This document shows, piece by piece, positions 1-10,051 of a DNA stretch of 64,000 nucleotides (position 1 is its first letter; the number at the start of each line of letters is the position of its first letter). The stretch is taken from contig CP136491.1 in the NCBI GenBank assembly GCA_032768795.1, positions 2,666,001 to 2,730,000 of the forward strand, in the 5' to 3' direction. A program made the position numbers and the translations under genes. The stretch comes from Tremella fuciformis (Eukaryota; Basidiomycota; Tremellomycetes; Tremellales; Tremellaceae). A model generated the notes under the pieces. That model was not told the DNA's origin and searched no databases. It was given only the letters and a program-made list of their open reading frames with translations.

Positions 1-630
1 TGAGCGTCGAGGGCACGATGGACGACGGGGCTCTGCACGCGCTTGCGCGGAAGCTGCTCGAGGCGTATCCGAGCGCTAGCTGGTGAGCGGAGGCGGTCCA
101 ACTGGACGCCTGGCATTGAGGGGGGTGAGACTGAGGCGCAGGACGGTGCTGTCCATCTACGTGCCGGCCATGTACATCCCCGCCGCGGGCCCGTCTGAGG
201 CGCGACGGGCCACTCCGCCCATACGCTATGTGTCAATCAGCAGAGGGGCGGCGTACGAGGCGGCGGGCGCGGGACCGTACGCGTCGCCCAACTACACGAC
301 CGGCCTGGCCGGCGCTCTCCTCGCGCTCGTGAGTCGTCCCCCGAGGGGGCACACGGTATGATGGGACAGCCACTGACGAGCCAGTCGGTCCACCCGTCTT
401 CGCCTTGCAAGCACCCGCTCTCGGCCCTCCTGCTCCCGCTGCCCCTGTCTTCGCTATCGCCTGCCGACCTGGGCGCCGCGCTCAGCGTCTCGACGCGGTC
501 GGTGTCTCTCCGCACGGACGCCCGAGCCCGGTGGACAGAGGACGATGACGAGCCGTACGCTGCGCCTGGAATGGGCGGCGGCAGACCGGTGCATGTGGAC
601 CGGTCAGAGCTGTCCTCCATGTACACCTGA
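1..630 (+). CDS. 3' end of an unidentified gene (partial)
   Basis: The window opens inside a reading frame that starts at base 3. Read without splicing it stops at 84-86. A consensus donor at 83 (GTGAGC) and an acceptor ending at 120 would remove 38 bases and keep the frame open. A second candidate intron, from a GTGAGT at about 330 to an acceptor ending at 370, leads into a further open stretch ending at TGA 628-630. The spliced tail would be Ser/Pro-rich, then acidic (WTEDDDEPY), ending SSMYT. I recognise no family. The two consensus introns match others in this window, but GC-rich DNA gives long chance ORFs, so the gene may simply end at 86. It converges on the bZIP-GATA gene. Confidence 0.4.
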
Positions 631-747
631 CCGTCGCTCTGAGGACATGTTGCATCCGCTCAACGACAAGAGAGATATACAGTACATACTTGTGCATAGT
701 CGTACACCCGCTGCGGAACAACCCAAAATGCAGTCCCAGGACAACCA

Positions 748-3130
748 TCATTCCACATCGAATATACTGCCGTGGTCGTCGAGATGATCCTCGGCCAGTC
801 CGACCGTATCTTCCAATCCACCGCCTGAGACCATCATGTCGTCTGCCGGCTGCGACTGCTCCGCTGTAGGGAGCTGTTCGTGCGCCTCGGCACTCTCCAA
901 CGCGGCGACAGTCGCTTTCACAGCCTCAATCGCCTCGTTCTCCGCCTTTGTCTTCTTCCGCTTCTTTGGGCCGCCCGAGCCATCCTCTCCCTCACCGGTC
1001 GACGGCCGAGCGGTGGAGCGCCGTTTCTTGATATTCCGGCCGTCGCCCCACAATTCAGGAGGACGAATGACACCGAATTTGAAATGATACAGTCCACAAG
1101 CTTTCGCAAGATCAGCTACAATCCCTGCTCAAGACGACAGGCTCACGGTTGCACACCTTGTGATCCTCGCCGCCCAGCACAAGCTTGCGCCAGACTGTAG
1201 TCTCCGTGCGACCGCAGATATCGCAGCTGCCCGGCGGGCCTTTCTTCAACCTCGATAGAACGCTGGTCGGCGCGGGCAACTCTGGCTGGCCGTCGACATT
1301 GCTCGACCCGCTGGCGACGGCTGGCCCTGTCAAGTTGGCATCTGCAGGATTGTCCATTTCTATCCCCTCCATTTGGCCATCCGGCGGCAAGAAGTCTGCA
1401 AAAGCCTGTTCGATCTGCCCGCTATTGTGCAGATGAAGGATGTACTCCTCGGCTGTCCGGGCGTGTTCAGCAACATCGTCCGCTTCGCCTGAGACGTCTC
1501 CAGTCGCTGTCGTTTCGTCGACATGTTCCTGGTCCAGTCGACCGGGCATCGTCGGCCAGTTCTGTTGCTGCAGACGGGCCTTGCGCTCGTCTTTTGTGCC
1601 GGGATGAGGGGCTGGCAGAGCTTGGGCATGCGAAACAGCGCTAATCTTTGGCGGACGCCCTCGCCGTCGACGAGCGATTGCGGGCGACGAGTACGCGCCC
1701 ATAGGCAGATCATCCTGACCAGGCTCATCAGTCTTTGATTTGGACAGCAGACCTCCGATGAAGCCTCCGATGGCCCGAATAGTCGTGGCGATGTCTTCCT
1801 TGTCTTTCTCGGTGCTTTTCTCCCCAACTGCATACAGTTCGCCAGCTATCTTTGCCAGACGAGTCTCCTCATCGACCTTGGCGTCTCTCGCCTTGATCAG
1901 GTTTTCCCGATGTGTCGAGTGAGTTTTGCGAATCTCGGCTATCTCTTCTGTGACTGCTGTCTCCTTGGCGCGCAAAGCTGCAAGGTCACTGGAGAGGAAC
2001 TCGGCAGGCACAGTCGAGGTGAATTCCTCGTCAACGTGCTCAGCCTGTCCGAGGTATTTGGCTAGCTGACGATCAATGACCGCAATAGCGACCTTGGTAG
2101 AGGCGAGGTCGTCGCGTAGGATCTTCTCCATCTCGGCGTTGATCGCGACGGCGAGCGCCGAGTTTGTGGCTGCCCTAGCGGCAGCTGCGGTGTAGCCAAA
2201 AATGTGATCGGGCTCTTTGTCCTGACCATCCGCCGCACTCTCGCCTTCTGGGCGATCCGCGCCTTGCCCATCGGATGCGGCGTCACCCGGCCCATCAGGC
2301 CGTCCAGCAGCCACGTCTGCCAGCTCTCCTAGACGTCCGCTCTCGGTTGCGGTGTCTTGCAGCAGGTCGTGCACGTTTGCGAGCCAGCTCGAGTCTCCTT
2401 CGAGCGCGTCCGCATCGGTGAGAGACTCGTGCATGCCAGACTCGGACATGAGCGCCGCGAGGATGGTACGAGAATGGCTCTCCTGTTGAGCGGTGACGCC
2501 TTGATCCTCGATGTGAGAGTCGGCGGTCGGTGCATCCTCATTGAGCGCGTGTTGGGCATCATGGGTCTCTGGTTGCAGGGCGTCGGTATGGGTCTCGACG
2601 CCAAAAGCCGACTCCAGCTGCGTATCATCGGCTTCGGCCCCTCCATTTTCCAGCTTGGCAATCTCCCGCCGCAATCGCCGATTCTCGTCCTCGAGCTTTT
2701 TGGCGTTCACTGCCAAAGCCCCTACCTTCTCCGCTTGCCGGCTGCGTGACCGTTCCGCTGCGAGTCGATTGGCTTCTCGCCGTCTGAAGTCGGCGGTGGA
2801 GCCGGGCGCAATGACCTTTCTGGTCTGGTTCTTCTTGCACGTGCCCTCGGAAGCATCGTCGAGGCTGTCGACGTGTTCTGGGGCCTGGGCAGCGTCAGGA
2901 AGGGGTGAGGCCAGGGGGCCAGTGGCTGCCGGGGAGGCGGGGATCGGTGTGGGTTCTGGCTGTTGTTCCTGCGGCGAGTGGAATGAGACGGCTTCGTGGA
3001 GCAGGGGGTCGATGTCGAGAGGGAGGGACGTATGTGCGCCAATGACACTGCTGAGGGAAGTGTCAATGTCCATGTCTGGACCACCAAAGTGGAGGAGAGA
3101 GGTGATGGTGTTAAAGGCAACAACACCCAT
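748..3130 (-). CDS. Transcription factor with an N-terminal bZIP and a C-terminal GATA-type zinc finger
   Basis: Predicted nuclear DNA-binding regulator of 778 residues. Exon 1 (3130-1147) carries a bZIP basic region matching the NxxAAxxSRxR pattern (NRLAAERSRSR) near residue 120, followed by a short zipper. A long acidic, Gln/Ala-rich middle contains further helical segments. A GATA-type finger begins near residue 640 with CDICGRTETTVWR and reads C-x2-C-x20-C-x2-C. The intron (1146-1101, 46 bases) cuts the finger between its third and fourth cysteines; splicing gives CNPCGLYHFKFG. Exon 2 (1100-748) then adds a basic KKRR stretch and an acidic tail. The loop of about 20 residues resembles WC-1/WC-2-type GATA fingers more than the classic 17-residue loop. 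The gene is divergent from the Tho1-like gene, with 141 bp between start codons. The target genes are unknown. Confidence 0.85.
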
Positions 3131-3271
3131 GATGTGTCAAAAAACAGCAGCGTTCCCAAATGGGTAATCACCTCACACGCCTAATCCCGACCCAAAAAGG
3201 CGCGAGGGGCTTACTCCTACCCCGGACAAAGTGGAGACCGACGCGCCGCTTGCTTTCAGCTGTCATTGTTG

Positions 3272-4271
3272 ATGGCAACGGCGACGAGCAGCATGTCAAG
3301 CAACGAGGCGAGGCTGTGGGTTGGCGTCCAGACGCGACTAGACCTCCAGTTGATGTGCAGGCAAAAGCTCAAAGTGGCCGAGCTGAAAGAGCTCCTGGCC
3401 AAGCACCACCTCGTCCAGACCGGCAAGAAAGACGACCTCGTCAAGCGGCTGTTGGACAACGGCATCGAGGTGGACGACGAGGGGCAAGAAGTGGTCAGCC
3501 ATAGCTCCAGTGAGGAGCCGAGGCTGTGGCTGACATGGCAGGCCAATGGGAATGCCGCTGCTGCTCCAGCTACCGAATCGGCAGAAACGACAGCGCCCGG
3601 AGCAGCGCCAGCAGAGACTGATGCATCTGCAGGAGTAGGTTGCGTTGCTCAACCAACAGCCCAGCTGATGTTGTAGCCCTCCCAGGCGACAGACTCCGCC
3701 ACCGCCACTGCCCCTGCCCCTGCCGACGCGTTGACGCCCGAGCAACAAGCGATGAAGGCCCGCGCAGAACGGTTCGGTATCCCCTTCAACCCCAACCCGT
3801 CTCCTCGCGCCAAGCCAGCGCCTACGCCCGCCACCGCCTCTTCCTCCACTCCCGCCGCCGCCGCCGCTGCCGCACCGAAAGAAAAGGAAAAGGCGGGACC
3901 GATAGCCGGCTCGGCATCGTCATTGGGAATCAGCGAGGATGTGCTCGCCAAGCGGGCGGCCAAGTTTGGGCTTGACAAGGAACGTGCCAAGGTCACTGCT
4001 CCGGCCGTGCAGCCGACACCGGCACCAGCCGCACCGAAGGAAGAGGAGCTTACTCCGTCCGTATGCTCGACTTCGCGTCCGCTGAGCTGACCATCCAGAG
4101 AGATGAAGGAAAAGCTGGCAATAGAGGAGGAGAAGAAGCGCAAGCGGGCAGAGAAGTTTGGGACGGGCAAAGCGGTGCAAAGTAATGGGACGACCGAGCC
4201 GGTCAGCATCGCCTGCTTCTATGGTTGGGGCTTGCTGATGACAGCAGGACGCAAAGAAGACAAAGGCATGA
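3272..4271 (+). CDS. THO1: SAP-domain mRNP protein, Tho1/SARNP-like
   Basis: Small nucleic-acid-binding protein of the Tho1/CIP29(SARNP)/MOS11 family, which binds nascent mRNPs and works with TREX in mRNA export. The SAP domain follows the first intron: LQKLKVAELKELL, then KKDDLVKRLLDNG. Splicing 3316-3360 joins AGGCT to GCAAAAG and restores the expected ARLQKLK. Later exons hold Ala/Pro-rich linker and two copies of the short family motif (RAERFGIPF, KRAAKFGLD), plus RKRAEKFGTG near the end. Two further introns (donors near 4060 and 4201) give a C-terminus ending DAKKTKA with TGA at 4269-4271. An in-frame ATG at 3293 is an alternative start. Exon boundaries in the Ala-rich middle are less certain. 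Confidence 0.82.
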
Positions 4272-4688
4272 CTGGTGAGTGTCCCTTTGACCGAGTTTGT
4301 ACCGAAAATAGGGTGCATGCAGCGCATGCCATGGGGTACTGCCAACACTGGTGGTGATACTGACCATAATGGTGTTCAGTGATCCTACACACAGCTCGAG
4401 GGTCGTTGATCAAGCGGACCCGGTGGTGGGTGAAGGGCAATGTTGAGAACGGAGGCTCAAAGGGATCAAACAACGAGCACCTTCTCACGGTTTGGCGGAG
4501 ATCCCTGTGAAACTCTCAAGTCAAAGGTGTTGCGAAGAACCCCTGTGGGAACAAGTAGACCGTAAACGAGGGAGACTCACCATGCTCGCATCTCTGGCAA
4601 CTTCACTGACAAGCTGGACTCAGTCCACTCGCTCAACTTCTAGTTGCCGTCGTGAGGGTTGAGGAAATGAGAGCGACTCGGACGTATC
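4272..4688. other. Intergenic region, no gene seen
   Basis: 417 bases between the Tho1-like gene and surface protein A, presumably the terminator of the first and promoter of the second. Short ORFs on both strands have no recognisable features. No tRNA-like or repeat structure was noticed. Confidence 0.5.
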
Positions 4689-6892
4689 ATGAACATTACG
4701 GTCAGACACCCGAGCCTCAGCGAAACCTGGCAACAGGGGATCTGATGCCCAGCTCGATGATACGTCGCCGCAGCTCCGCTTCCAGTCCTCGGGGGTCGAG
4801 TGGTACACCGAGCACGGATCCGGTCAGTGCTGCAATCCGACACCAGCCAAGGCTCTCCTCTGACTGACGCCAGATACGGGCTGGGAACAGTGCTACGCCC
4901 AGACGTTCAGCACGACCAATGTCACTGTGAGCGAGCGCTCCGCATGCCCATCGGCGGCCGGTCCCCTCAGGTCCTGACAATGCAGGGCGCGTCCATGTCG
5001 ATCAGGTTCAACGGCACCGCCGTGTACGTGTACGGCACCCGCTGGGCCAACCACGGTCTGTATGAGGGTGTGTCCTCGACGACACGAGATGATCCGGGGC
5101 GTGAGCTGAGAGTAGTCGTGCTGGACGATTCGGTCGACTTTTTCGACGGGACCACGCCGGACAACGGGCGGCTGTTCCAGCAGTGCCTGTATGCCGCCAC
5201 GGGCCTGTCGAATGCGCCCCATACTCTTGTGCGCCAACGCCGACTCCCCAGACGGAGGCCAGGCTGACGACGCAGACCATCACGAACACGCCCAACCTCA
5301 ATCCCCGCGCCGGCAAGGTGTGGCTCGACATCGACTATGTGGTCATCACCGCGGCGGCGCCCGCGTCAGTCGAGCGTGGACAATTGCGAGGGGTCTGACG
5401 GGCAGAGACGAGGTGTACACGACGCAGGCCGACTACGACTCGCCGGCATGGACGTACATGGACGGCTACGCCAGCGGCTGGACGCCCCAGCCGTCCTCGT
5501 CGTCAAGCTACACGTACGCGAACAACGCCTCGGCCCAGCTGGCATTCACCGGCACCGCCGTGCAGGTCTTTGGGGCCGTCGGGCCGCAGCACGGCAACTA
5601 CAGCGTGTGGGTCGACGGCGAGCGGACGAGCGTGCAGGGCACAAAGGCCGCGTTCAACGGCACGTACGCGAATGTCGTGCAGCAGACGTCGCGTCAGTCT
5701 TTCCTGCCCTTCCTTCATTCGGCAATGATCTGGCTGACGGGTGTCAGTGGTGGTCGTGTCGGGCCTGGAAGAAGGCGACCATACCCTGCTGATTGGCAAT
5801 GTCAAGACGGACCAGGGGTCCAACCTGGACATCGCGTATGCGATCGTCAACTCCTCCAACCCAAGTCCCAGTGGCGGCGGCGCCGTTGGTGGGCCCTCGG
5901 CGTCGGGCGCGTCTGGGTCGGCCGCGGCGGCTCAGACGAGCGAGACGGCCGCGGTGCAGACGGCCACGGGGACGTCCATACGCTCTGGCGCGATAGTTAC
6001 AGCGAGCACCAGCGCCAGTATGGCGACCATCCCCGTCGACCACAGCGGTGGGAGCGGACCAAGTACAGCCGACGCCAACTCCGGCTCGAGGAGCAGTACG
6101 ACGCACGGCGCCTCGAGCTCCGCGGCAAACGTCGGGCCTATCGTCGGCGGCGCACTGGCAGGCGTAGCGGTCCTATTCGTCGCGCTGGCCGTCGGCTGCG
6201 TATGGGCCAGACGGCGCCGGCGGCGGCGCCGGCGTGACCAGCCGAGCGGTCCCCAGTCGCTCGAGAGCCACCCGTCCGAGAAAGTCTCGGGGTGGCTCTC
6301 GTCCGTGCGGGGCGCACCACAGTCCGACGCGGCGTCCGTTTCCGTCTCCGTATCCGAATTCTCGGTCTTCCGGTCCCTCTTCGTCCCGTACCTCTCTCGC
6401 GCGCAGCAAGAGCCTGGCAGCGGGCCGGCGGGCCTCGTGCGCACGCACGCCGACCTGCCGCCGCTCGACATACCCCGCTCTTCCGCCCTGCCCGTGCTGC
6501 GATATACGTGGAACCAGAATCCCCCTCGTGCTGCGCAGCCGCTGCAGAGCCGGTTCTCCCCCGAGAGCACGCTCGCCCCCTCTGGCGTGCTGGGGACAAC
6601 GACTGCCGCTACCACCACCACAGCCACGAACAGTCCCGGCCCGAGAGCTGCGCGGCCCACAGCCAGTCCGCAAGACACGTCGCCCTCGTCTACGCTGAAG
6701 ACGGACATTCTCAACTTGCCGTACCGCCCCGAGCCCCGGGCCTCGGTGACGACAACCGCCACTGGTCTGACGGGGTGGTGGTCCCAGACGACGCTGAGTG
6801 TCTTTGGGCGGGAACGCGATGCGGGTCCGGCGCTGCCGCCCAACTACCAGCAGGCGACGCAGAAGAAACGGCCAAAGCCATCGCCCGTGTGA
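4689..6892 (+). CDS. Single-pass membrane protein with two extracellular beta-type domains and a PPxY tail (paralog A)
   Basis: First of three paralogs in the window. The first coding exon is only 12 bases (MNIT, 4689-4700). After an intron (4701-4752) comes LDDTSPQLRF, then domain 1 with FNGTAVYVYGTRWANHG and a closing WLDIDYVVIT. Domain 2 contains FTGTAVQVFGAVGPQHGNYSV and ends in an IAYAIVNSS strand. A long Ser/Thr/Gly linker follows, then one transmembrane segment (IVGGALAGVAVLF...), an Arg tract and a Ser/Pro-rich cytosolic tail with LPPNYQQAT close to the C-terminus. There is no classical signal peptide at MNIT, so the transmembrane helix probably acts as a reverse signal anchor. Basidiomycete genomes carry many such proteins, generally annotated as hypothetical transmembrane proteins. 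Ligand and function are unknown. Several short introns in the N-terminal half were placed by alignment to paralogs B and C. Confidence 0.78.
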
Positions 6893-7000
6893 TGGGCTGC
6901 GGGGTAGGAAGGGAAGTCGATGCCGATGCATACATATTATAGACCCAGCCCACACCTGTCCACGCCTGTCTGTGCTCGGTACGACTGCGCTATACTGTAC

Positions 7001-8314
7001 TCAGTAGGCGGGCAGCTTGATTTTCTCTCCCGGCTCGTCCGGCATGATCTTCTCCAATACACGCCGCACCCGCGGGGCAGTCATGACCCACCCGATGCAC
7101 CGCACGACGAACCGCAGCAAGCCCAGTGCCCATGGTCCTTGCGGTGCAGCGAGCTTGATGACGCCCCACGGGGCGTCCTGTGCCTGCTCGACGTACGGCC
7201 GGCAGACGTCTTCGTATCGCTCCGCCGCAGCTTCTACTTCTTGTCGGCTACCGAGGTCCTTGGCACGGGCGAGCTCGTTCGCGAGGACATAGGCGCCGGT
7301 GATGGCGCACGAGGTCCCCATGCCGCTCATGGGCGAGGGGCAGTACGCGGCGTCGCCCACAAGGACGACGCGGCCCTTGTGCCAGGAGCGCGCTTTGACC
7401 TGGGCGATTTCGTGCATGTAAAAACCCGCGTCGTCCGCGGGGGGTGGGTGGTCCATGCCGTCGAGTATCCTGTCGGTCTGCCACCCTGTGCCCTGGTAGA
7501 TCTCTCGCCAGACCGCCTTCTGCTCCAAGACGCTCATTGCGCGGTAGTCTTTGAGCTTGGTCTGCGCTATCGACGAGAGGGTGATGAGGTAGACGCGCGT
7601 AGTGCCGCCCGCCTTGTCGGGGCGCATCCAGATGCTGCGCTTGCCGGTCGTGACGAACCACCGCGACCACATGCCGTCCTCCTCGCGCCACGGGATGGCG
7701 AAATAGGCCGTGATGAACCCGCTCGGGCGGAACTTGATCTCGGCGTCGGCCATCTCTTGCTGCGCTTTGGCGGAGATGCCCAGTCGCTGGGTCTTGAAGA
7801 GCATAGAGCGCGCCTTGGAGAACATGCCGTCGGCAAGTACGACGACATCGTACGACCGCGTGGAGCCGCCTTCAAACTCGACCTCGACGCTGTCGTTGCC
7901 CTTCTCGGCGGGCACGTCGGAGATGCGCTTGATGGCGTCGCCGAAGAGGTACTCGGTGTCAACCTTGGTTGCGTCGTAGAAGACCTTGGCCATTTTGTGA
8001 CGGAGGACCTCGATGTCGCATACCGGCCCGCCCTTGCCGCCTTCTTCAGTGGGGAAAGAAGCGTATATCCTGTCGTGCTCGTCGACGGCGTGGGCCCCCT
8101 CTTCGTGCGTGCCTGCGGCTTTGAGCGTCTCCATCAGGCCCATTTTCTCGACAATGTCCCGTGCAACGCCGTGCACGTCGAGGTGCTGGCCTTGGGTCCG
8201 AAGACCGGGAGACTGTTCCACAATGGTCGATCTGATTCCAGCCCGTGCGAGCCAGAAGGCCACGATGGGGCCGGCGATGCCTGCGCCGGAGATGAGCACG
8301 CGCGGGTGGGTCAT
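7001..8314 (-). CDS. FAD-dependent monooxygenase (group A flavoprotein hydroxylase)
   Basis: 437-residue uninterrupted ORF of the FAD_binding_3 family (PF01494), which uses NAD(P)H and O2 to hydroxylate small, often aromatic, substrates. The Rossmann dinucleotide motif GAGIAG lies at residues 10-15. The DG motif reads VVLADGMFSKARSM near residue 175, and the second FAD-binding GD motif VVLVGDAAYCPSPMSG near residue 330. The length is normal for the family. No signal peptide was seen; the C-terminal part is moderately hydrophobic. It is a tandem paralog of the next gene upstream on the same strand (HGQHLD-type, EIEVLR-type and PYVEQAQDAPW motifs are shared or nearly so). The substrate cannot be predicted. 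A TATA-like sequence lies about 210 bp upstream of the ATG. Confidence 0.92.
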   Translation of the reverse strand: MTHPRVLISGAGIAGPIVAFWLARAGIRSTIVEQSPGLRTQGQHLDVHGVARDIVEKMGLMETLKAAGTHEEGAHAVDEHDRIYASFPTEEGGKGGPVCDIEVLRHKMAKVFYDATKVDTEYLFGDAIKRISDVPAEKGNDSVEVEFEGGSTRSYDVVVLADGMFSKARSMLFKTQRLGISAKAQQEMADAEIKFRPSGFITAYFAIPWREEDGMWSRWFVTTGKRSIWMRPDKAGGTTRVYLITLSSIAQTKLKDYRAMSVLEQKAVWREIYQGTGWQTDRILDGMDHPPPADDAGFYMHEIAQVKARSWHKGRVVLVGDAAYCPSPMSGMGTSCAITGAYVLANELARAKDLGSRQEVEAAAERYEDVCRPYVEQAQDAPWGVIKLAAPQGPWALGLLRFVVRCIGWVMTAPRVRRVLEKIMPDEPGEKIKLPAY

Positions 8315-8725
8315 GGTGCGGGTGGTGGCACTGAGGGTGGGTTGGTCGAGCTGAAATATCAGCCAGACCCAAGGGATCGACCGCCGACAGAGTGCTCACT
8401 CGTGTCACGTATGGACGCGCCTTTGGACGGTTCAGGGGGGTCGAAGCGAGCCAGGTAGAGTGGATCGGAGTACGGAAGAGGGGCAGGATTGAGCGTGAGA
8501 GCGACATTGGCTCATCTCTGTCATGTTTTATATAGAGGTGAAGGCTATCGATGAAGAGATGCCATGACGCATCGTGGACGATGCCGAGGTCCACGCCGAG
8601 GTTAACAAGAGTCGGCGCCGTGTCGGACCCGGACCTGACACTGATTCAGGGAATGGTTCGGCGAATTTACGTACATACACCGTGCCTAGATCAACAGGGC
8701 TGACGACATGGTCCGGCAGCGAGAT
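8315..8725. other. Intergenic region between the tandem monooxygenases
   Basis: 411 bases holding the 3' flank of the upstream monooxygenase and the promoter of the downstream one, including the TATA-like element listed separately. No other gene seen. Confidence 0.5.
8526..8534 (-). promoter_or_regulatory. TATA-like box upstream of the monooxygenase at 7001-8314
   Basis: Read on the minus strand the sequence is TATATAAAA, followed by a GC-richer leader of about 210 bases to the ATG at 8314. Function is inferred only from the motif and its position. Confidence 0.4.
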
Positions 8726-10051
8726 CTACAAGTTGTAGTCCGGAAGGTCTATCTTCTCTGGCGGCTCACCCGGCAGTACATAGCTCGCGACGCTCTTGAC
8801 CCAGCGCGAGGTGGTGACCCACCATATGGCCATGACCGCCCATCGCAAGATGCAAAGTCCCCACGCAGTCTCGGGCGAGGCGAGGCGAAAGATGAGCCAC
8901 GGGGCATCCTGCGCCTGCTCGACGTACGGCCGGCAGATACGCTCGTACGCCTCTGCAGCCCGCTCTACCCCTGCCTTGCTGCTCAAGTCGGCGCGCGCCA
9001 GCTCGTTGCCCAGCACGTAGGCGCCCGTGATGGCACACAGGGCGCCGCCGCCGCTCATGGGCGAGGGGCAGTATGCCGCGTCGCCCACCAGGACGACCCG
9101 ACCCTTGTGCCATGTGCGCGCCTTGACCTGCGCGATCTCCTGCATGTAGAACGGGTCCCCTGCCTCTTCTCCTGAACTGGTCGTGGCGTCCATGGCGTCC
9201 ATCACGCGCTTCGTCTGCCACCCTGCCCCGGTGTACAGGCCCCGCCAGCGTGCCTTCTGCCCTGTGGCATCGAGAGATCGATAGTCGCCCAGCAGCTCGA
9301 GAGCTTTCGGTCCTCTCGCCAGCAAGTATGCCGAGGTCTGCCGACCTGTCTTGTCCGGTCTGAGCCATATGATCTTGTTTAAAAGCGCCGAGAACCAGCG
9401 TGACCAGTCTCCATCGCTCTCTACCCACGGGATGGGGAAGAACGCGGCCATAAAGCCAGTAAAGCGAAAGCTGATGTCGGCCGGCGGCTGCCCAGCCGTC
9501 TGCCGTTCGGCGCTGCTGTTGTCGTCCATATGCAGGCGTTCTGTCGAGAACACCATCGAGCGGGACTTGGAAAAGATGCCGTCGGCAAGCACGACCACGT
9601 CAAACTCCCTCGACTCGCCCTTGTCGAACTCCACCGTCACCGGCCCATCGCCCGCGTCGTCCTGATGTATCGCCCTGATGGCATCCCCAAACACATAGTC
9701 GGTCGTGTCGCTTGTGGCTTCGTAAAAGACAGAGACCATCTTGCCGCGCAAGACCTCGATCTCGTTGACCGCGCTATATTGTGCCCCTACGGGGAAGGAT
9801 GCGAACGGCCGATCGTCCGCGTCGACAATGTGTATGCCGGCCTCGTGTGTCCCAGCAGCCTTCATCGCTCCTACCAGCCCCATATCCTCGACGATCTGCC
9901 GTGCCACGCCCTTGATGTCCAGGTGTTGTCCGTGAGTGCGGAGGGAGGGGGCGCGTTCGACAACCGTCGCGCGAATCCCGGCCTTGGCCAGCCAGAAGGC
10001 CACGACGGGTCCGGCGATGCCTGCTCCCGAGATGAGGATGCGAGGGGACAT
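8726..10051 (-). CDS. FAD-dependent monooxygenase, tandem paralog
   Basis: Group A flavoprotein monooxygenase (PF01494), paralogous to the 7001-8314 product. The same landmarks are present: GAGIAG near the N-terminus, VVLADGIFSKSRSM in the middle and VVLVGDAAYCPSPMSG in the C-terminal third, where this copy reads GGGA in place of GMGT just after it. The frame is open from 10111, but I prefer the ATG at 10051 because MSPRILISGAG then aligns with MTHPRVLISGAG of the neighbour. The upstream 20 residues look like leader sequence rather than protein. It carries a short extra segment (DDNSSAERQTAGQ) before the substrate-domain strands. Same strand as its paralog with a 411-bp spacer, as expected for tandem duplication followed by divergence. 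Confidence 0.9.
   Translation of the reverse strand: MSPRILISGAGIAGPVVAFWLAKAGIRATVVERAPSLRTHGQHLDIKGVARQIVEDMGLVGAMKAAGTHEAGIHIVDADDRPFASFPVGAQYSAVNEIEVLRGKMVSVFYEATSDTTDYVFGDAIRAIHQDDAGDGPVTVEFDKGESREFDVVVLADGIFSKSRSMVFSTERLHMDDNSSAERQTAGQPPADISFRFTGFMAAFFPIPWVESDGDWSRWFSALLNKIIWLRPDKTGRQTSAYLLARGPKALELLGDYRSLDATGQKARWRGLYTGAGWQTKRVMDAMDATTSSGEEAGDPFYMQEIAQVKARTWHKGRVVLVGDAAYCPSPMSGGGALCAITGAYVLGNELARADLSSKAGVERAAEAYERICRPYVEQAQDAPWLIFRLASPETAWGLCILRWAVMAIWWVTTSRWVKSVASYVLPGEPPEKIDLPDYNL

Noticed and set aside
5191..6237. 348-codon ORF overlapping surface protein A on the same strand
   Set aside because: It is a shifted-frame reading with Arg/Gly-rich nonsense composition. The paralog-supported frame explains the region.
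6920..8458. 512-codon plus-strand ORF opposite the monooxygenase
   Set aside because: Antisense shadow of a clearly coding gene with FAD motifs; such long antisense ORFs arise from GC-rich codon bias.
8315..10051. Operon-like arrangement of the two monooxygenases
   Set aside because: Fungal nuclear genes are transcribed singly; the 411-bp spacer with its own TATA-like box fits separate promoters.
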